DNA of 64,000 nucleotides from contig NZ_JACLQD010000005.1 of assembly GCF_014243445.1 (NCBI RefSeq), positions 62,001 to 126,000 on the forward strand, read 5' to 3'. Made by a program: the position numbers and the translations under genes. The notes beneath the pieces are model-generated. The model was not told the DNA's origin and made no database searches. It saw only the letters and a program-made list of their open reading frames with translations. This DNA comes from Paragemmobacter straminiformis. GTDB lineage: Bacteria > Pseudomonadota > Alphaproteobacteria > Rhodobacterales > Rhodobacteraceae. Shown one piece after another: positions 1 to 9,258 of this stretch (within the stretch, counting starts at the first letter, position 1; the number at the start of each line of letters is the position of its first letter).

Positions 1-39
1 GAAGGCGGCGTCGGACATGGTGCTCGTCTGCGGTTTCAT
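1..39 (-). CDS. 5' end of an unidentified gene (partial)
   Basis: Only the first 13 codons of a leftward gene are inside the window. Two in-frame ATG codons are possible, at 39 (MKPQTSTMSDAAF) and at 18 (MSDAAF). Neither has a convincing ribosome site, so the start is open. It is divergent from the SDR gene that begins at 174. The product cannot be recognised from so few residues. Confidence 0.4.
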   Translation of the reverse strand, partial: MKPQTSTMSDAAF

Positions 40-173
40 GGGGGGCCTTTGGTCAGGGCGACTGCGGGTTCTGATTAGACCGATGCGACGGGTCTGCCAA
101 GCGGGTTTGCGGGCTTCGGCGCTTTCCTTTCCCGAGGGTGCGCCCTAGGATTGCATCCAAAGGGGAGTGACGC

Positions 174-905
174 ATGACAGGGCAGAAAACCATAGTCCTT
201 ACAGGGGCTTCGCGCGGGATCGGCCATGCCACGGTGAAGCGGTTCTCGGCCGAAGGGTGGCGCGTGCTGACCTGTTCGCGCCAGCCCTTCGATCCGCGCT
301 GCCCCTGGCCGGGGGGCGAGGAGAACCATATCCAGATCGACCTTGCCAGCCCCGACAAGACCATCGCCGCCATCGAGACGATCAAGGCCAAGGTCAATGG
401 CCGGGTCGATGCCTTGGTGAACAATGCCGGCATCTCGCCCAAGGGCGAGGGGGGCAAGCGGTTGAATACATTGGAAACCGACCTGCGGACCTGGGGGCAG
501 GTGTTCCATGTGAACTTCTTTGCCTCGGTCATCCTTGCGCGGGGGCTGAAGGACGAGTTGGCGGCGGCCAAGGGGGCCATCGTCAACGTCACGTCGATTG
601 CGGGGGTGCGGGTGCATCCCTTTGCCGGTGCGGCCTATGCCACGTCAAAGGCGGCGCTGGCGGCTTTGACGCGGGAAATGGCGCATGATTTCGGGCCTTT
701 GGGCGTGCGGGTCAATGCCATTGCCCCCGGCGAGGTGGAAACCGCCATCCTGTCGCCGGGGACAGACAAGATCGTCGAGAAACTTCCCATGCAGAGACTC
801 GGCCAGCCGCGCGAAGTGGCGGATGTGATCTGGTTTTTGTGCTCGGACCAGTCGTCCTATATCTCGGGTGCCGAGATCGAGGTTAACGGCGCGCAGCACG
901 TCTAG
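174..905 (+). CDS. SDR family NAD(P)-dependent oxidoreductase
   Basis: A 243-residue classical short-chain dehydrogenase/reductase, the usual length for the family. The nucleotide-binding glycine motif TGASRGIG spans residues 10-17, NNAG is at 83-86, and the catalytic Ser-Tyr-Lys triad fits S141, Y155 and K159 (YATSK). The C-terminal stretch ending SGAEIEVNGAQ is typical of 3-oxoacyl reductase-like SDRs. A GGGAG ribosome site lies just before the ATG. The cytosolic enzyme should reduce or oxidise a carbonyl/alcohol pair with NAD(P)H. The substrate cannot be read from the sequence, and no pathway partner is adjacent. Confidence 0.9.
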   Translation: MTGQKTIVLTGASRGIGHATVKRFSAEGWRVLTCSRQPFDPRCPWPGGEENHIQIDLASPDKTIAAIETIKAKVNGRVDALVNNAGISPKGEGGKRLNTLETDLRTWGQVFHVNFFASVILARGLKDELAAAKGAIVNVTSIAGVRVHPFAGAAYATSKAALAALTREMAHDFGPLGVRVNAIAPGEVETAILSPGTDKIVEKLPMQRLGQPREVADVIWFLCSDQSSYISGAEIEVNGAQHV

Positions 906-988
906 GGCGGCGAAAAACATGCAGAGACGATATGCACAGTCTATGCAGACGCGGCCTTTGGCGGATTAGGGATTTCTTCGGAATTTGC

Positions 989-1009
989 GGGCGGCTTCCG
1001 GGGCCGCCC
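989..1009 (-). terminator. GC-rich hairpin between SDR gene and entericidin gene
   Basis: GGGCGGC and GCCGCCC form a 7-bp stem with a 7-nt loop. It lies 3' of both convergent genes and could end either transcript. There is no U-run, so the call is tentative. Confidence 0.4.
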
Positions 1010-1038
1010 GATCCGGGTGCCAAGCCCCGGCGCTGCGG

Positions 1039-1179
1039 TCAGAGACCGGCTTGCGCCTGATTGCTTTCCTGCTGGATCGTCTCGCCCGTGGTTTCGACGT
1101 CACGCCCCAGACCTTGTATCGTCTCGCAGGCGGTCAGGGTCATCAGGGCGGCAAGGGTCAGGGCGAAGCGTAGGGTCAT
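1039..1179 (-). CDS. entericidin A/B family lipoprotein
   Basis: A 46-residue lipoprotein. Residues 1-17 are a signal peptide ending in the lipobox LTAC, with the lipidated cysteine at C18. The mature part (CETIQGLGRDVETTGETIQ) matches the entericidin family, small membrane lipoproteins linked in E. coli to a stationary-phase toxin/antidote pair. The frame stays open upstream, but the ATG at 1179 is preceded by GGAGAC and gives a proper signal peptide. Only one entericidin-like gene is present, so no toxin-antidote pair is visible here. Confidence 0.85.
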   Translation of the reverse strand: MTLRFALTLAALMTLTACETIQGLGRDVETTGETIQQESNQAQAGL

Positions 1180-1333
1180 GGCAGTCTCCGGTTGAAAGAT
1201 ATTGACAGCAAACGCGGCGCGGCCCGAGAGGTTCCCGCGGCGGAACAGCGCCGGTGCGGGCAAAGGCCGACATTGCCGCAGGTGCAAAGGGTGCTTTCGG
1301 TGTTACGCTGCGTCGCAGCATCGGGGGATTCGC

Positions 1334-1954
1334 ATGGGCGTCGTCGTCACCATCGCGCAGCAGAAGGGCGGGTCGGGCAAGACCACGCTGGCCGCGAACC
1401 TTGCGGTTGCCTTTCAGCGGCAGGGTTTGCGGGTGGCGGTGCTTGACACCGATCCGCAGGGATCGCTGGGGCGCTGGTTCATGCTGCGGCGCGAGAGGGG
1501 CGCGGCGGGGATCGAGTTTTCGACCGCTTCGGCCTGGGGGGTCAGCTATGAATGCGAAAAGCTGCGGCGGCTGTCGGATGTGGTGATCATCGACACGCCC
1601 CCCAAGGTGGATGCCGATTTGCGGCCCGCGCTGCGCGAGGCCGATCTTGTGCTGGTGCCTGTCGCGTCGAGCCATGTGGATCTGTGGGCGCTGGAGGGCG
1701 TGCTGGATCTGGTATCGCGCGAGGGGCGGCGGGCGGTGATCGTGCTGAATCAGGCGCGCGCCGGAACGCGGTTGACGGCGGATGTGGCGGCGGCGGCGGG
1801 AAGCCATGCGGCCGTGGCCGCTTCGCGTCTGGGGCAGCGGGTGGTCTTTGCCGAAAGCCTTGGGGCAGGGCAGGGCGTGGCCGAGCTGGGCCGCAGCGCC
1901 GCGCGCGACGAGGTCGAGGCGCTGGCGGCGGAAGTGCTGGCCCTGCTGGGGTGA
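1334..1954 (+). CDS. ParA/MinD-like P-loop ATPase (orphan)
   Basis: A 206-residue member of the ParA/MinD deviant Walker ATPases. The signature KGGSGKTT is at residues 11-18, the A' motif VLDTDPQG at about 37-43 and the Walker B-like VIIDTPPK near 80-88. It is shorter than chromosomal ParA (about 260 residues) and has no N-terminal helix-turn-helix. No ParB gene or parS-like cluster adjoins it, so cargo positioning is only a family inference. The frame extends upstream, but the ATG at 1334 follows a purine-rich GGGGGA and starts directly with the first beta strand. Confidence 0.85.
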   Translation: MGVVVTIAQQKGGSGKTTLAANLAVAFQRQGLRVAVLDTDPQGSLGRWFMLRRERGAAGIEFSTASAWGVSYECEKLRRLSDVVIIDTPPKVDADLRPALREADLVLVPVASSHVDLWALEGVLDLVSREGRRAVIVLNQARAGTRLTADVAAAAGSHAAVAASRLGQRVVFAESLGAGQGVAELGRSAARDEVEALAAEVLALLG

Positions 1955-1955
1955 T

Positions 1956-2141
1956 TCAGCCGCGCTTTTGCAGGATGAGGACGTAGCCCGCATAGGCGCC
2001 CGCGCCGCCGAAGATGATCGCCCAGAACGGGTTGCCCCATGACAGTTCCAGCGCGCCCCATGCCATCGGCAGCAAGGCCGTGGCCCAGCGGACCCAGGCG
2101 CGGCGGAACATCGGGTGATCTGGGTCGAGCATCGGTTTCAT
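1956..2141 (-). CDS. small membrane protein, conserved-looking
   Basis: A 61-residue protein with two hydrophobic segments, roughly residues 16-32 and 37-55, joined by a short loop containing SWGNP. It is probably a two-helix inner-membrane protein. The start at 2141 is chosen because the upstream in-frame extension is arginine-rich and lacks a ribosome site. It ends one base from the convergent ParA-like gene and lies downstream of uvrB. No function is recognised. Confidence 0.65.
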   Translation of the reverse strand: MKPMLDPDHPMFRRAWVRWATALLPMAWGALELSWGNPFWAIIFGGAGAYAGYVLILQKRG

Positions 2142-2198
2142 GGGCGGCCTTTTGTCTGGTTCAGACCGAGATAGGTGTTCGGGGCCGGAACGCAACGG

Positions 2199-4379
<2,181 letters not shown>

Positions 4380-4708
4380 CTGATTCCCTCCGGGCCCCTT
4401 AATTTGGACCGTTCCTGCCGACCCGCAAGGAGGAACACGGAAACGGCAGTGATGTATTCGTGCAGCGTTTTTGCGGGTCACTCAATTTAAGTAAAATTTT
4501 CTGCGAAAACATGCAGCTTGGGGTTGTGCGGCGCTTCGGCGCGTTGCAGAGTGCAAGGGCAAGCAGCAAGCTGCCGGTTGGTCGCACCACACACCCCACC
4601 CACACTCCCCGTGGCCAGCCGGCAGTCCTTTCCCCGAGGGACAACCTGCCGCTTGCACTTTTCAACGGTTTTAGACCATAAGACCCTGACATTCAGGAGG
4701 CCCGATCC
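4380..4708. other. 329-bp divergent intergenic region of uvrB
   Basis: There is no coding sequence here. The region holds the uvrB 5' region (4380-4480), an AT-rich stretch with a degenerate TTTTC-TGC-GAAAA palindrome (4497-4509), a GCGC-UUCG-GCGC hairpin (about 4531-4542), and a potentially structured RNA (4550-4659). It ends with the leader of the complex I subunit gene, which has the ribosome site AGGAGG near 4696. Confidence 0.6.
4550..4659 (+). ncRNA. candidate structured RNA or cis-regulatory leader
   Basis: On the + strand, AGTGCAAG (4550-4557) pairs perfectly with CTTGCACT (4652-4659) and closes a multibranch fold. Inside it, CTGCCGGTTGG (4571-4581) pairs with CCAGCCGGCAG (4615-4625), and GTCCTT (4625-4630) with AGGGAC (4637-4642). 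CGGCAG (4620-4625) can instead pair with CTGCCG (4646-4651), which would break the second helix, so two exclusive folds exist. It lies about 50 nt before the complex I subunit start. It matches no RNA family I can name, and strand and function are inferred. Confidence 0.45.
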
Positions 4709-5020
4709 ATGCGCGCACGCATCTACCAACCTGCCAAGACCGCCATGCAGTCTGGAACGGCCAAGGCCAAGGGATGGGTGCTGGAATTCGCGCCCGCATC
4801 GGAGCGCGAGGTCGATCCGCTGATGGGCTGGACCTCGAGCGATGATACGCAGGCGCAGGTCCGGTTGCGGTTCGACACGCGCGAGGCGGCCGAGGCCTAT
4901 GCCACGGCGCGCGGGATCGAGGTCGAGGTGACCGAGCCCAAGGCCCGCAAGCCGGTGATCCGTCCGCGCGGATATGGCGAGAATTTCGCCACCGACCGCA
5001 AGGGCGCCTGGACGCACTGA
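4709..5020 (+). CDS. NDUFS4-type NADH dehydrogenase (ETC complex I) accessory subunit
   Basis: A 103-residue protein of the ETC complex I NDUFS4/18-kDa subunit family, a supernumerary subunit that alphaproteobacteria share with mitochondria. It carries the family core [22 protein letters not shown] and the C-terminal [13 protein letters not shown]. It should sit on the matrix-facing arm of complex I. The start has a strong AGGAGG site. The stop overlaps the GNAT start by one base (TGATG), suggesting translational coupling. It lies apart from any nuo genes, and a possible structured leader precedes it. Confidence 0.9.
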   Translation: MRARIYQPAKTAMQSGTAKAKGWVLEFAPASEREVDPLMGWTSSDDTQAQVRLRFDTREAAEAYATARGIEVEVTEPKARKPVIRPRGYGENFATDRKGAWTH

Positions 5021-5478
5021 TGCTGACGATCACGCAGGAAAGCCCGCTCGGGGCCGACCTTGGCCTGCTGTTCCGGCGTCATACGGCCGATATGCATGCC
5101 GACACGCCGCCCGAAAGCATCCATATGATGGATGCGGGGCAGCTTCAGTCGCCGCTGATCCGGTTTTTCGTGTTGCGCGACGGCGGGGTGCCGGTGGGCA
5201 TGGGCGCGTTCAAGCGGATCGATGCGGGCCATGCCGAGATCAAGTCGATGCATGTGCTGGCCGAGAATCGCGGGCGCGGGCTGTCGAAGATGATGCTCGA
5301 CCATCTGGTTGCCGAGGCGCGGGCCGAGGGGCTGAGACGGCTGAGCCTCGAGACCGGGGTGCAGCCGACATTCGTGGCGGCGCGGGCGCTGTATACTCGG
5401 GCGGGATTCGTGGATTGCGAGCCGTTCGAGGGATATTGGGCCGACCCGAACAGCGTTTTCATGACGCTGCATCTGTGA
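5020..5478 (+). CDS. GNAT family N-acetyltransferase
   Basis: A 152-residue GNAT acetyltransferase. The acetyl-CoA pyrophosphate-binding motif A is visible as VLAENRGRGLSKMML (about residues 84-98), followed by motif B around LYTRAGFVDCEPF. The substrate, a small-molecule amine or a protein N-terminus, cannot be predicted. The start codon shares a base with the preceding stop, and this coupling is the best evidence for the start. Confidence 0.9.
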   Translation: MLTITQESPLGADLGLLFRRHTADMHADTPPESIHMMDAGQLQSPLIRFFVLRDGGVPVGMGAFKRIDAGHAEIKSMHVLAENRGRGLSKMMLDHLVAEARAEGLRRLSLETGVQPTFVAARALYTRAGFVDCEPFEGYWADPNSVFMTLHL

Positions 5479-5523
5479 GTGACCGCTTGCGCCGCTTCGG
5501 TGCTTGTCGCAAAACAGCAAAAC

Positions 5524-5600
5524 GGTCCCGTAGCTCAGCTGGATAGAGCAGCCGCCTTCTAAGCGGCGGGTCGGGGGTTCGAGTCCTCCCGGGATCGCCA
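5524..5600 (+). tRNA. tRNA-Arg (anticodon UCU)
   Basis: A 77-nt cloverleaf. The acceptor stem GGTCCCG/CGGGATC includes one G-U pair. The anticodon loop CTTCTAA, closed by GCCGC/GCGGC, gives anticodon UCU, which reads AGA/AGG. The T arm contains GGTTCGAGTCC, and CCA is genomically encoded at 5598-5600. Confidence 0.97.
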
Positions 5601-5730
5601 ATCCTTCACAAAAGGCCCGAGGCGCGGAAGCGGCTTGCGGAACGGTTGGCCCCGTGGCCCGGCGCATAGGGCAGGGATCTTCCGGATCAGCGGTCAGGAG
5701 GGGGACGTTCCCTTCGGGGCCTTAAGGTAT

Positions 5731-5804
5731 GCGGCGGTGGTATAGGGGTTGTGCCCGAGGTTTCCACCCTCGAGAGGACGGTTCGAATCCGTTCCGCCGC
5801 TCCA
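5731..5804 (+). tRNA. tRNA-Gly (anticodon UCC)
   Basis: A 74-nt cloverleaf with acceptor stem GCGGCGG/CCGCCGC. The anticodon stem CGAGG/CCTCG encloses TTTCCAC, giving anticodon UCC. The T loop is GTTCGAATC, and the 3' CCA is encoded. Its last base is the first base of the palindrome at 5804-5823, and a strong terminator follows. Confidence 0.97.
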
Positions 5805-5823
5805 AATCCGTCCGGACGGATTT
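5804..5823. repeat. 20-bp perfect palindrome after tRNA-Gly
   Basis: AAATCCGTCC joined directly to GGACGGATTT, with no loop bases. It abuts the tRNA 3' end and may act in 3' processing or termination. Confidence 0.6.
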
Positions 5824-5847
5824 GCAAATTTCTTTGAAGAAATTTGC
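5824..5847. repeat. family A hairpin (GCAAA..CTT/AAG..TTTGC)
   Basis: GCAAATTTCTT and AAGAAATTTGC are 11-bp perfect arms around TG. It is one of four similar hairpins in the window (others at 21459, 45057 and 45079) that keep the ends and the CTT/AAG apex while the middle bases co-vary. It sits between tRNA-Gly and the 3' end of the convergent enolase-superfamily gene. Confidence 0.8.
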
Positions 5848-5873
5848 GGGGGGCGCGAAAGCGCCCCCCTTTA
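5848..5873. terminator. bidirectional rho-independent terminator
   Basis: GGGGGGCGC, a GAAA loop and GCGCCCCCC form a 9-bp stem, followed on the + strand by TTTATTT. It should end the tRNA-Gly transcript and overlaps the stop codon of the convergent gene. Confidence 0.85.
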
Positions 5874-7115
5874 TTTCTGGTCCATCGTCGCGGGTGCGCC
5901 GCCTTCGAAGCGGTTGCCGTTGGAATAGTCGCAAGGCGCTTCCTGCATTTGCAGGTGCAGGCCGGTTCCGGTGAAGGGATGGGCGCGGGCGACATCTTCG
6001 TCGAATTCGATGCCGAGGCCCGGGGCATCGGGGGGAAGGATGTAGCCGCCCTCCCATTTGATCGAATTCTTGATGAGTTTGAGGTGGAAGGCCCCGCCCG
6101 TCTCGATGGTTTCGGCGATGAGCAGGTTGGGGATGGAGGCCGCGAAATGGATGTTCGCCGCCCATTCCACGGGGCCTGCATAAAGGTGGGGGGCCATTTC
6201 GGCGTTGAAAATTTCGGCCATGGCGGCGATCTTCTTCGCCTCCCATATGCCGCCCACGCGCCCGAGGGCGGGTTGCAGGATTTTAACCCCGCCGTGGCGC
6301 AAAAGCGCGCCGAATTCGTATTTGGTCGTCAGCCGTTCGCCCGTGGCGAGGGGGACGCGGACGGATTTTGCGACCTCGGCGAATTCCAGAAGGTTGTCGG
6401 GCGGGATCGGTTCTTCGTACCAGAGCGGGTTGTAGGGTTCGAGTTCGCGCCCCATGCGGATGGCGCCGGGTGTGGTGAATTGCCCGTGCGTGCCGAAGAG
6501 GAGGTCGACGCGGTCGCCCACGGCCTCGCGGATCGCCTTGCAGAAGGCGACCGAGCGGGTGATGTCGGACATGGCCGGTTCGTGGCCGCCGCGGATGGTG
6601 TAGGGGCCTGCGGGGTCGAATTTGACCGCCGTAAAGCCGAGGTCGGCAAAGCGCAGGGCGGCGCTTGCGGCGGCATCGGGATCGACCCAGAAGTCGGGCG
6701 ATTCGTTGCCCGGTTCGGGGTAGAGGTAGGTGTAGCTGCGGATGCGGTCATTCATCTTGCCGCCCAGAAGCGCCCAGACGGGGCGGTTGCGGGCTTTGCC
6801 AAGGATGTCCCAGCAGGCGATTTCAAGGCCGGAGAAGGCGCCCATCACGGTGGGGTCGGGGCGCTGGGTGAAGCCCGAGGAATAGGCGCGGCGGAACATC
6901 CATTCGATGTTCTCGGGCGACTGGCCCAGCATGTGGCGTTCGAACACATCCTCGATCACCGCGATCATCGCCTTTGGCCCGACGGTGGAGGCGTAGCATT
7001 CGCCGTAGCCGGTGATGCCGTTGTCGGTGGTGAGTTTGGTGAAGATCCAGTAGCGCCCGCCCCATCCCGGGAAGGGGGGGGCCACGACGAAGATTTCGAG
7101 GTCCTTGAGTTTCAT
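5871..7115 (-). CDS. mandelate racemase/muconate lactonizing enzyme family protein
   Basis: A 414-residue enolase-superfamily protein with the N-terminal capping domain (to about 125) and a TIM barrel. The barrel shows AVKFDP (Lys-containing second strand), WYEEPIPPDN (metal-ligand Glu) and ATGERLTTKYEF (third acidic ligand). Relatives are acid-sugar dehydratases or cycloisomerases. The usual first metal-ligand motif DxNH or DxH reads LLFGTHGQ, so the Asp appears to be missing while the His remains. The substrate is unknown. It follows the Tet-type pump gene after a composite terminator element and is probably transcribed alone. Confidence 0.85.
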   Translation of the reverse strand: MKLKDLEIFVVAPPFPGWGGRYWIFTKLTTDNGITGYGECYASTVGPKAMIAVIEDVFERHMLGQSPENIEWMFRRAYSSGFTQRPDPTVMGAFSGLEIACWDILGKARNRPVWALLGGKMNDRIRSYTYLYPEPGNESPDFWVDPDAAASAALRFADLGFTAVKFDPAGPYTIRGGHEPAMSDITRSVAFCKAIREAVGDRVDLLFGTHGQFTTPGAIRMGRELEPYNPLWYEEPIPPDNLLEFAEVAKSVRVPLATGERLTTKYEFGALLRHGGVKILQPALGRVGGIWEAKKIAAMAEIFNAEMAPHLYAGPVEWAANIHFAASIPNLLIAETIETGGAFHLKLIKNSIKWEGGYILPPDAPGLGIEFDEDVARAHPFTGTGLHLQMQEAPCDYSNGNRFEGGAPATMDQK

Positions 7116-7141
7116 GGCGGCACCCTTGGCTGGCGGAGGAC

Positions 7142-7194
7142 GGGGGGCATTGCGCCCCCCGCGCCCCCCGCAGAGTATTTGGCCAAAGGTGAAG
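7142..7194 (-). repeat. composite terminator element (family C), copy 1
   Basis: Read on the minus strand it starts CTTCACCTTTGGCCAAATA, continues with CTGCGGGGGG, and ends in GGGGGGC/GCCCCCC arms (7154-7160 and 7142-7148). It lies between the MFS pump and the next gene on the same strand. Other copies are at 19045, 26679 and 57155. Confidence 0.7.
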
Positions 7195-7242
7195 CGGGGG
7201 AGAGGGAAGGGCGCTGCGGTTTGCGACCCTTGGGTGACGCTT

Positions 7243-8445
7243 TCAGGCTTTCGGCCGGTTGCCGAGGTGGATGACGAGGGCCAGAACCATCAGCGCCGAG
7301 GCCAGCAGGAAGGGCGCGCCGGGGGCGTAGACCGGCGCGGAGGGGGCGGTGAAGGCCGAGAAGATCGAGGTCATCACGAGGGGGGCGGTGATCATGGCGA
7401 TGGCGTTGAGCGAGGCGAGGACGCCCTGAAGCTCTCCCTGCGCGTCGGCGGGGGCGGAGCGGGAGGCGAGGGCTTGCAAGGCAGGCGTGACCGCCCCGCC
7501 CAATGCGGTGACGGGGGTGATGACAAGCGCGGCCGTGCCCGAGGTGACGAGGCCGAGGGCGGCGAGGGTCGTGATGTCGACCCACATGCCGTAATGCGCG
7601 GCGCGGTGTTCGCCGAAGCGGCGGATCATCGGGCCGACGAGCAGGGCTTGGCCGATGGCGAAGGAGATGCCGTAGATGGCGAGAGAGATGCCGACCATGC
7701 GGCTGTCCCAGCCGAAGCGTGCCTGACCGAAATAGGCCCAGATCGCGGGGTAGACGTTCATCGCGATGCCGAGGATCAGGAAGGTGACCAGCACGCGGCG
7801 CAGGCCCGGCAGGCGCGCCACGGCGCGCAGTGCGCCTGCCGGATTGGCGCGGGAGAGGGCGAAGGGGCGGCGCGTGTCGTCGGTCACGGTTTCTGGCAGG
7901 ACGAAATAGCCAAGCGCGAGGTTGGCGAAGGCGAGGATGGCGGCGGCGAAGAAGGGCGCGTGGAGGGAAAGGGTCGAGAGCAGGCCGCCCATCAGCGGGC
8001 CGAGGACGAAGCCCACGCCGAAGCAGGCCCCGATCAGGCCGAAGCGCGCGCCGCGCTGTTCGGGGGGCGTGATGTCGGCGATGAAGGCGGTGGCGGTGGA
8101 GTAGGTCGCCGCCGCTATCCCTGCGACGATGCGGCCCAGAAGCAGGAGCCAGATCGTGGGGGCAAGGGCCAGCACGATGTAGTCGAGCCCCATGATCAGC
8201 AGCGAGACAAGCAGGATCGGGCGGCGGCCGTAGCGGTCTGACAGCGAGCCGATCACGGGGCCAAACAGAAATTGCATCACCGCGAAAGAGGTGGAGAGGA
8301 TGCCGCCCCAGATGGCGGCCTGACTTAGATCGCCGTGGGTCACGCTGCGGATCAGGTCGGGCATGACCGGAAAGATCAGGCCGATGCCGATGGCGTCGAG
8401 CGTGACGGTGAGCAGGATGAAGATCAGCGGCAGGCGGTTTTGCAT
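7243..8445 (-). CDS. TCR/Tet family MFS efflux transporter
   Basis: A 400-residue major facilitator with twelve hydrophobic segments. Motif A in the loop between helices 2 and 3 is GSLSDRYGRRPILL, and the first helix carries DAIGIGLIFPVMP, as in TetA-type drug/proton antiporters. It is expected in the inner membrane, exporting a drug or metabolite. Membership in the Tet subfamily does not prove tetracycline resistance. It lies 36 bp downstream of an alpha/beta hydrolase gene on the same strand and may be the last gene of that run. Confidence 0.9.
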   Translation of the reverse strand: MQNRLPLIFILLTVTLDAIGIGLIFPVMPDLIRSVTHGDLSQAAIWGGILSTSFAVMQFLFGPVIGSLSDRYGRRPILLVSLLIMGLDYIVLALAPTIWLLLLGRIVAGIAAATYSTATAFIADITPPEQRGARFGLIGACFGVGFVLGPLMGGLLSTLSLHAPFFAAAILAFANLALGYFVLPETVTDDTRRPFALSRANPAGALRAVARLPGLRRVLVTFLILGIAMNVYPAIWAYFGQARFGWDSRMVGISLAIYGISFAIGQALLVGPMIRRFGEHRAAHYGMWVDITTLAALGLVTSGTAALVITPVTALGGAVTPALQALASRSAPADAQGELQGVLASLNAIAMITAPLVMTSIFSAFTAPSAPVYAPGAPFLLASALMVLALVIHLGNRPKA

Positions 8446-8481
8446 TGCGGTGTCCGGCCCGTGGGTCGGGCAGGCCGGAGG

Positions 8482-9258
8482 CTAGCGCGGAGAGGCGGCG
8501 CGCGACAGGGTCGATGCGTGGATTTCCGCGAGCCGTTGCGCCAGTGCTTCGGGGGCGGAAAGAAAGGGGGAATGGCCTGTGGGCAGGTCGGTGAGGGTGC
8601 AGCCCCGTGCCATTTCGGTTTGCAGGGCGGGGGGGATGGCGCGGTCGGCTGTCGTGCGGATGTAGTGGCGGGGCGGGGCCTCGGTGGCGCGGGTGGTCGG
8701 GGGGAGGGCGGTCGGGGCGAAGGCGTTAGAGGGGAGGGCGTTCGGGGGGAGGGCGGTTTCCTGTGTCGCCAGCGGTTGCGGGGTCAGGCGCGACAGGGCG
8801 GCGGCGGCGATGTCGGGCGGGCAGTCGTGGAAGAAGAGGTCGGCTGCGCGGTCGGGGTCGAACGTGAAGGTGAGGCGGTCAGGTGACAGGCGGAAGGCGT
8901 GGCGCAGTGGCGGGTCGGGCCATGCGCGGCGCATGTCGGCCAAGCTGCGGTCGGGGGCGGGGACCCATGCGGCGAGGTAGACGAGGGCGGTAATCCTTGA
9001 CGGGTCGAGCCCGGCGGCGAGGGTGGCGGGAAAGCCTGCGGCGGAATGGGCGACAAGGATGGTGGGGGTGGTGGCCGCCTTCAGGATGGCGCGGGCGGTG
9101 GTGAGAAGGGTGACTTGGGCGGCGGGCGTGGGGTCGGCCCCGCAGGCGGGCAGGTCGATGGCGCGGGCGGCGAGACCCCGGGCCGCGAGGGCGGGGATCA
9201 CGGCGTCCCATGCCCAAGCGCCGTGGCAGGCGCCATGCAGGAGGAGAAGGTCAGGCAT
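8482..9258 (-). CDS. alpha/beta hydrolase with pentapeptide-repeat insertion
   Basis: A 258-residue alpha/beta hydrolase. HGACHGAWAWD forms the oxyanion region near residues 8-18, AHSAAG carries the nucleophile Ser around residue 71, and a late DLPTGHSPF supplies the His. This pattern resembles the methylesterase/hydroxynitrile lyase branch. The cap contains an in-frame run of four five-residue units of the type [TN]-A-[LF]-[PA]-[PS], encoded by 15-bp DNA repeats at 8698-8757. Its start overlaps the end of the upstream hydrolase by 8 bp. The substrate is unknown. Confidence 0.85.
   Translation of the reverse strand: MPDLLLLHGACHGAWAWDAVIPALAARGLAARAIDLPACGADPTPAAQVTLLTTARAILKAATTPTILVAHSAAGFPATLAAGLDPSRITALVYLAAWVPAPDRSLADMRRAWPDPPLRHAFRLSPDRLTFTFDPDRAADLFFHDCPPDIAAAALSRLTPQPLATQETALPPNALPSNAFAPTALPPTTRATEAPPRHYIRTTADRAIPPALQTEMARGCTLTDLPTGHSPFLSAPEALAQRLAEIHASTLSRAASPR
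8698..8757 (-). repeat. four 15-bp tandem repeats inside a hydrolase gene
   Basis: Imperfect units of the type TCGGGGGGAGGGCGG. Unit length is a multiple of three, so copy number changes keep the reading frame. Confidence 0.75.

Noticed and set aside
906-960. Three spaced ATGCA motifs after the SDR gene as an operator
   Set aside because: Spacing is irregular (13 and 11 bp), there is no dyad symmetry, and the position is downstream of a gene.
4380-4480. LexA/SOS box upstream of uvrB
   Set aside because: No GTTC-N7-GTTC or GAAC-N7-GAAC match was found in the leader.
7243-8445. Calling the MFS pump a tetracycline resistance gene
   Set aside because: Family motifs support a Tet-like drug/proton antiporter, but nothing in the sequence shows the substrate.
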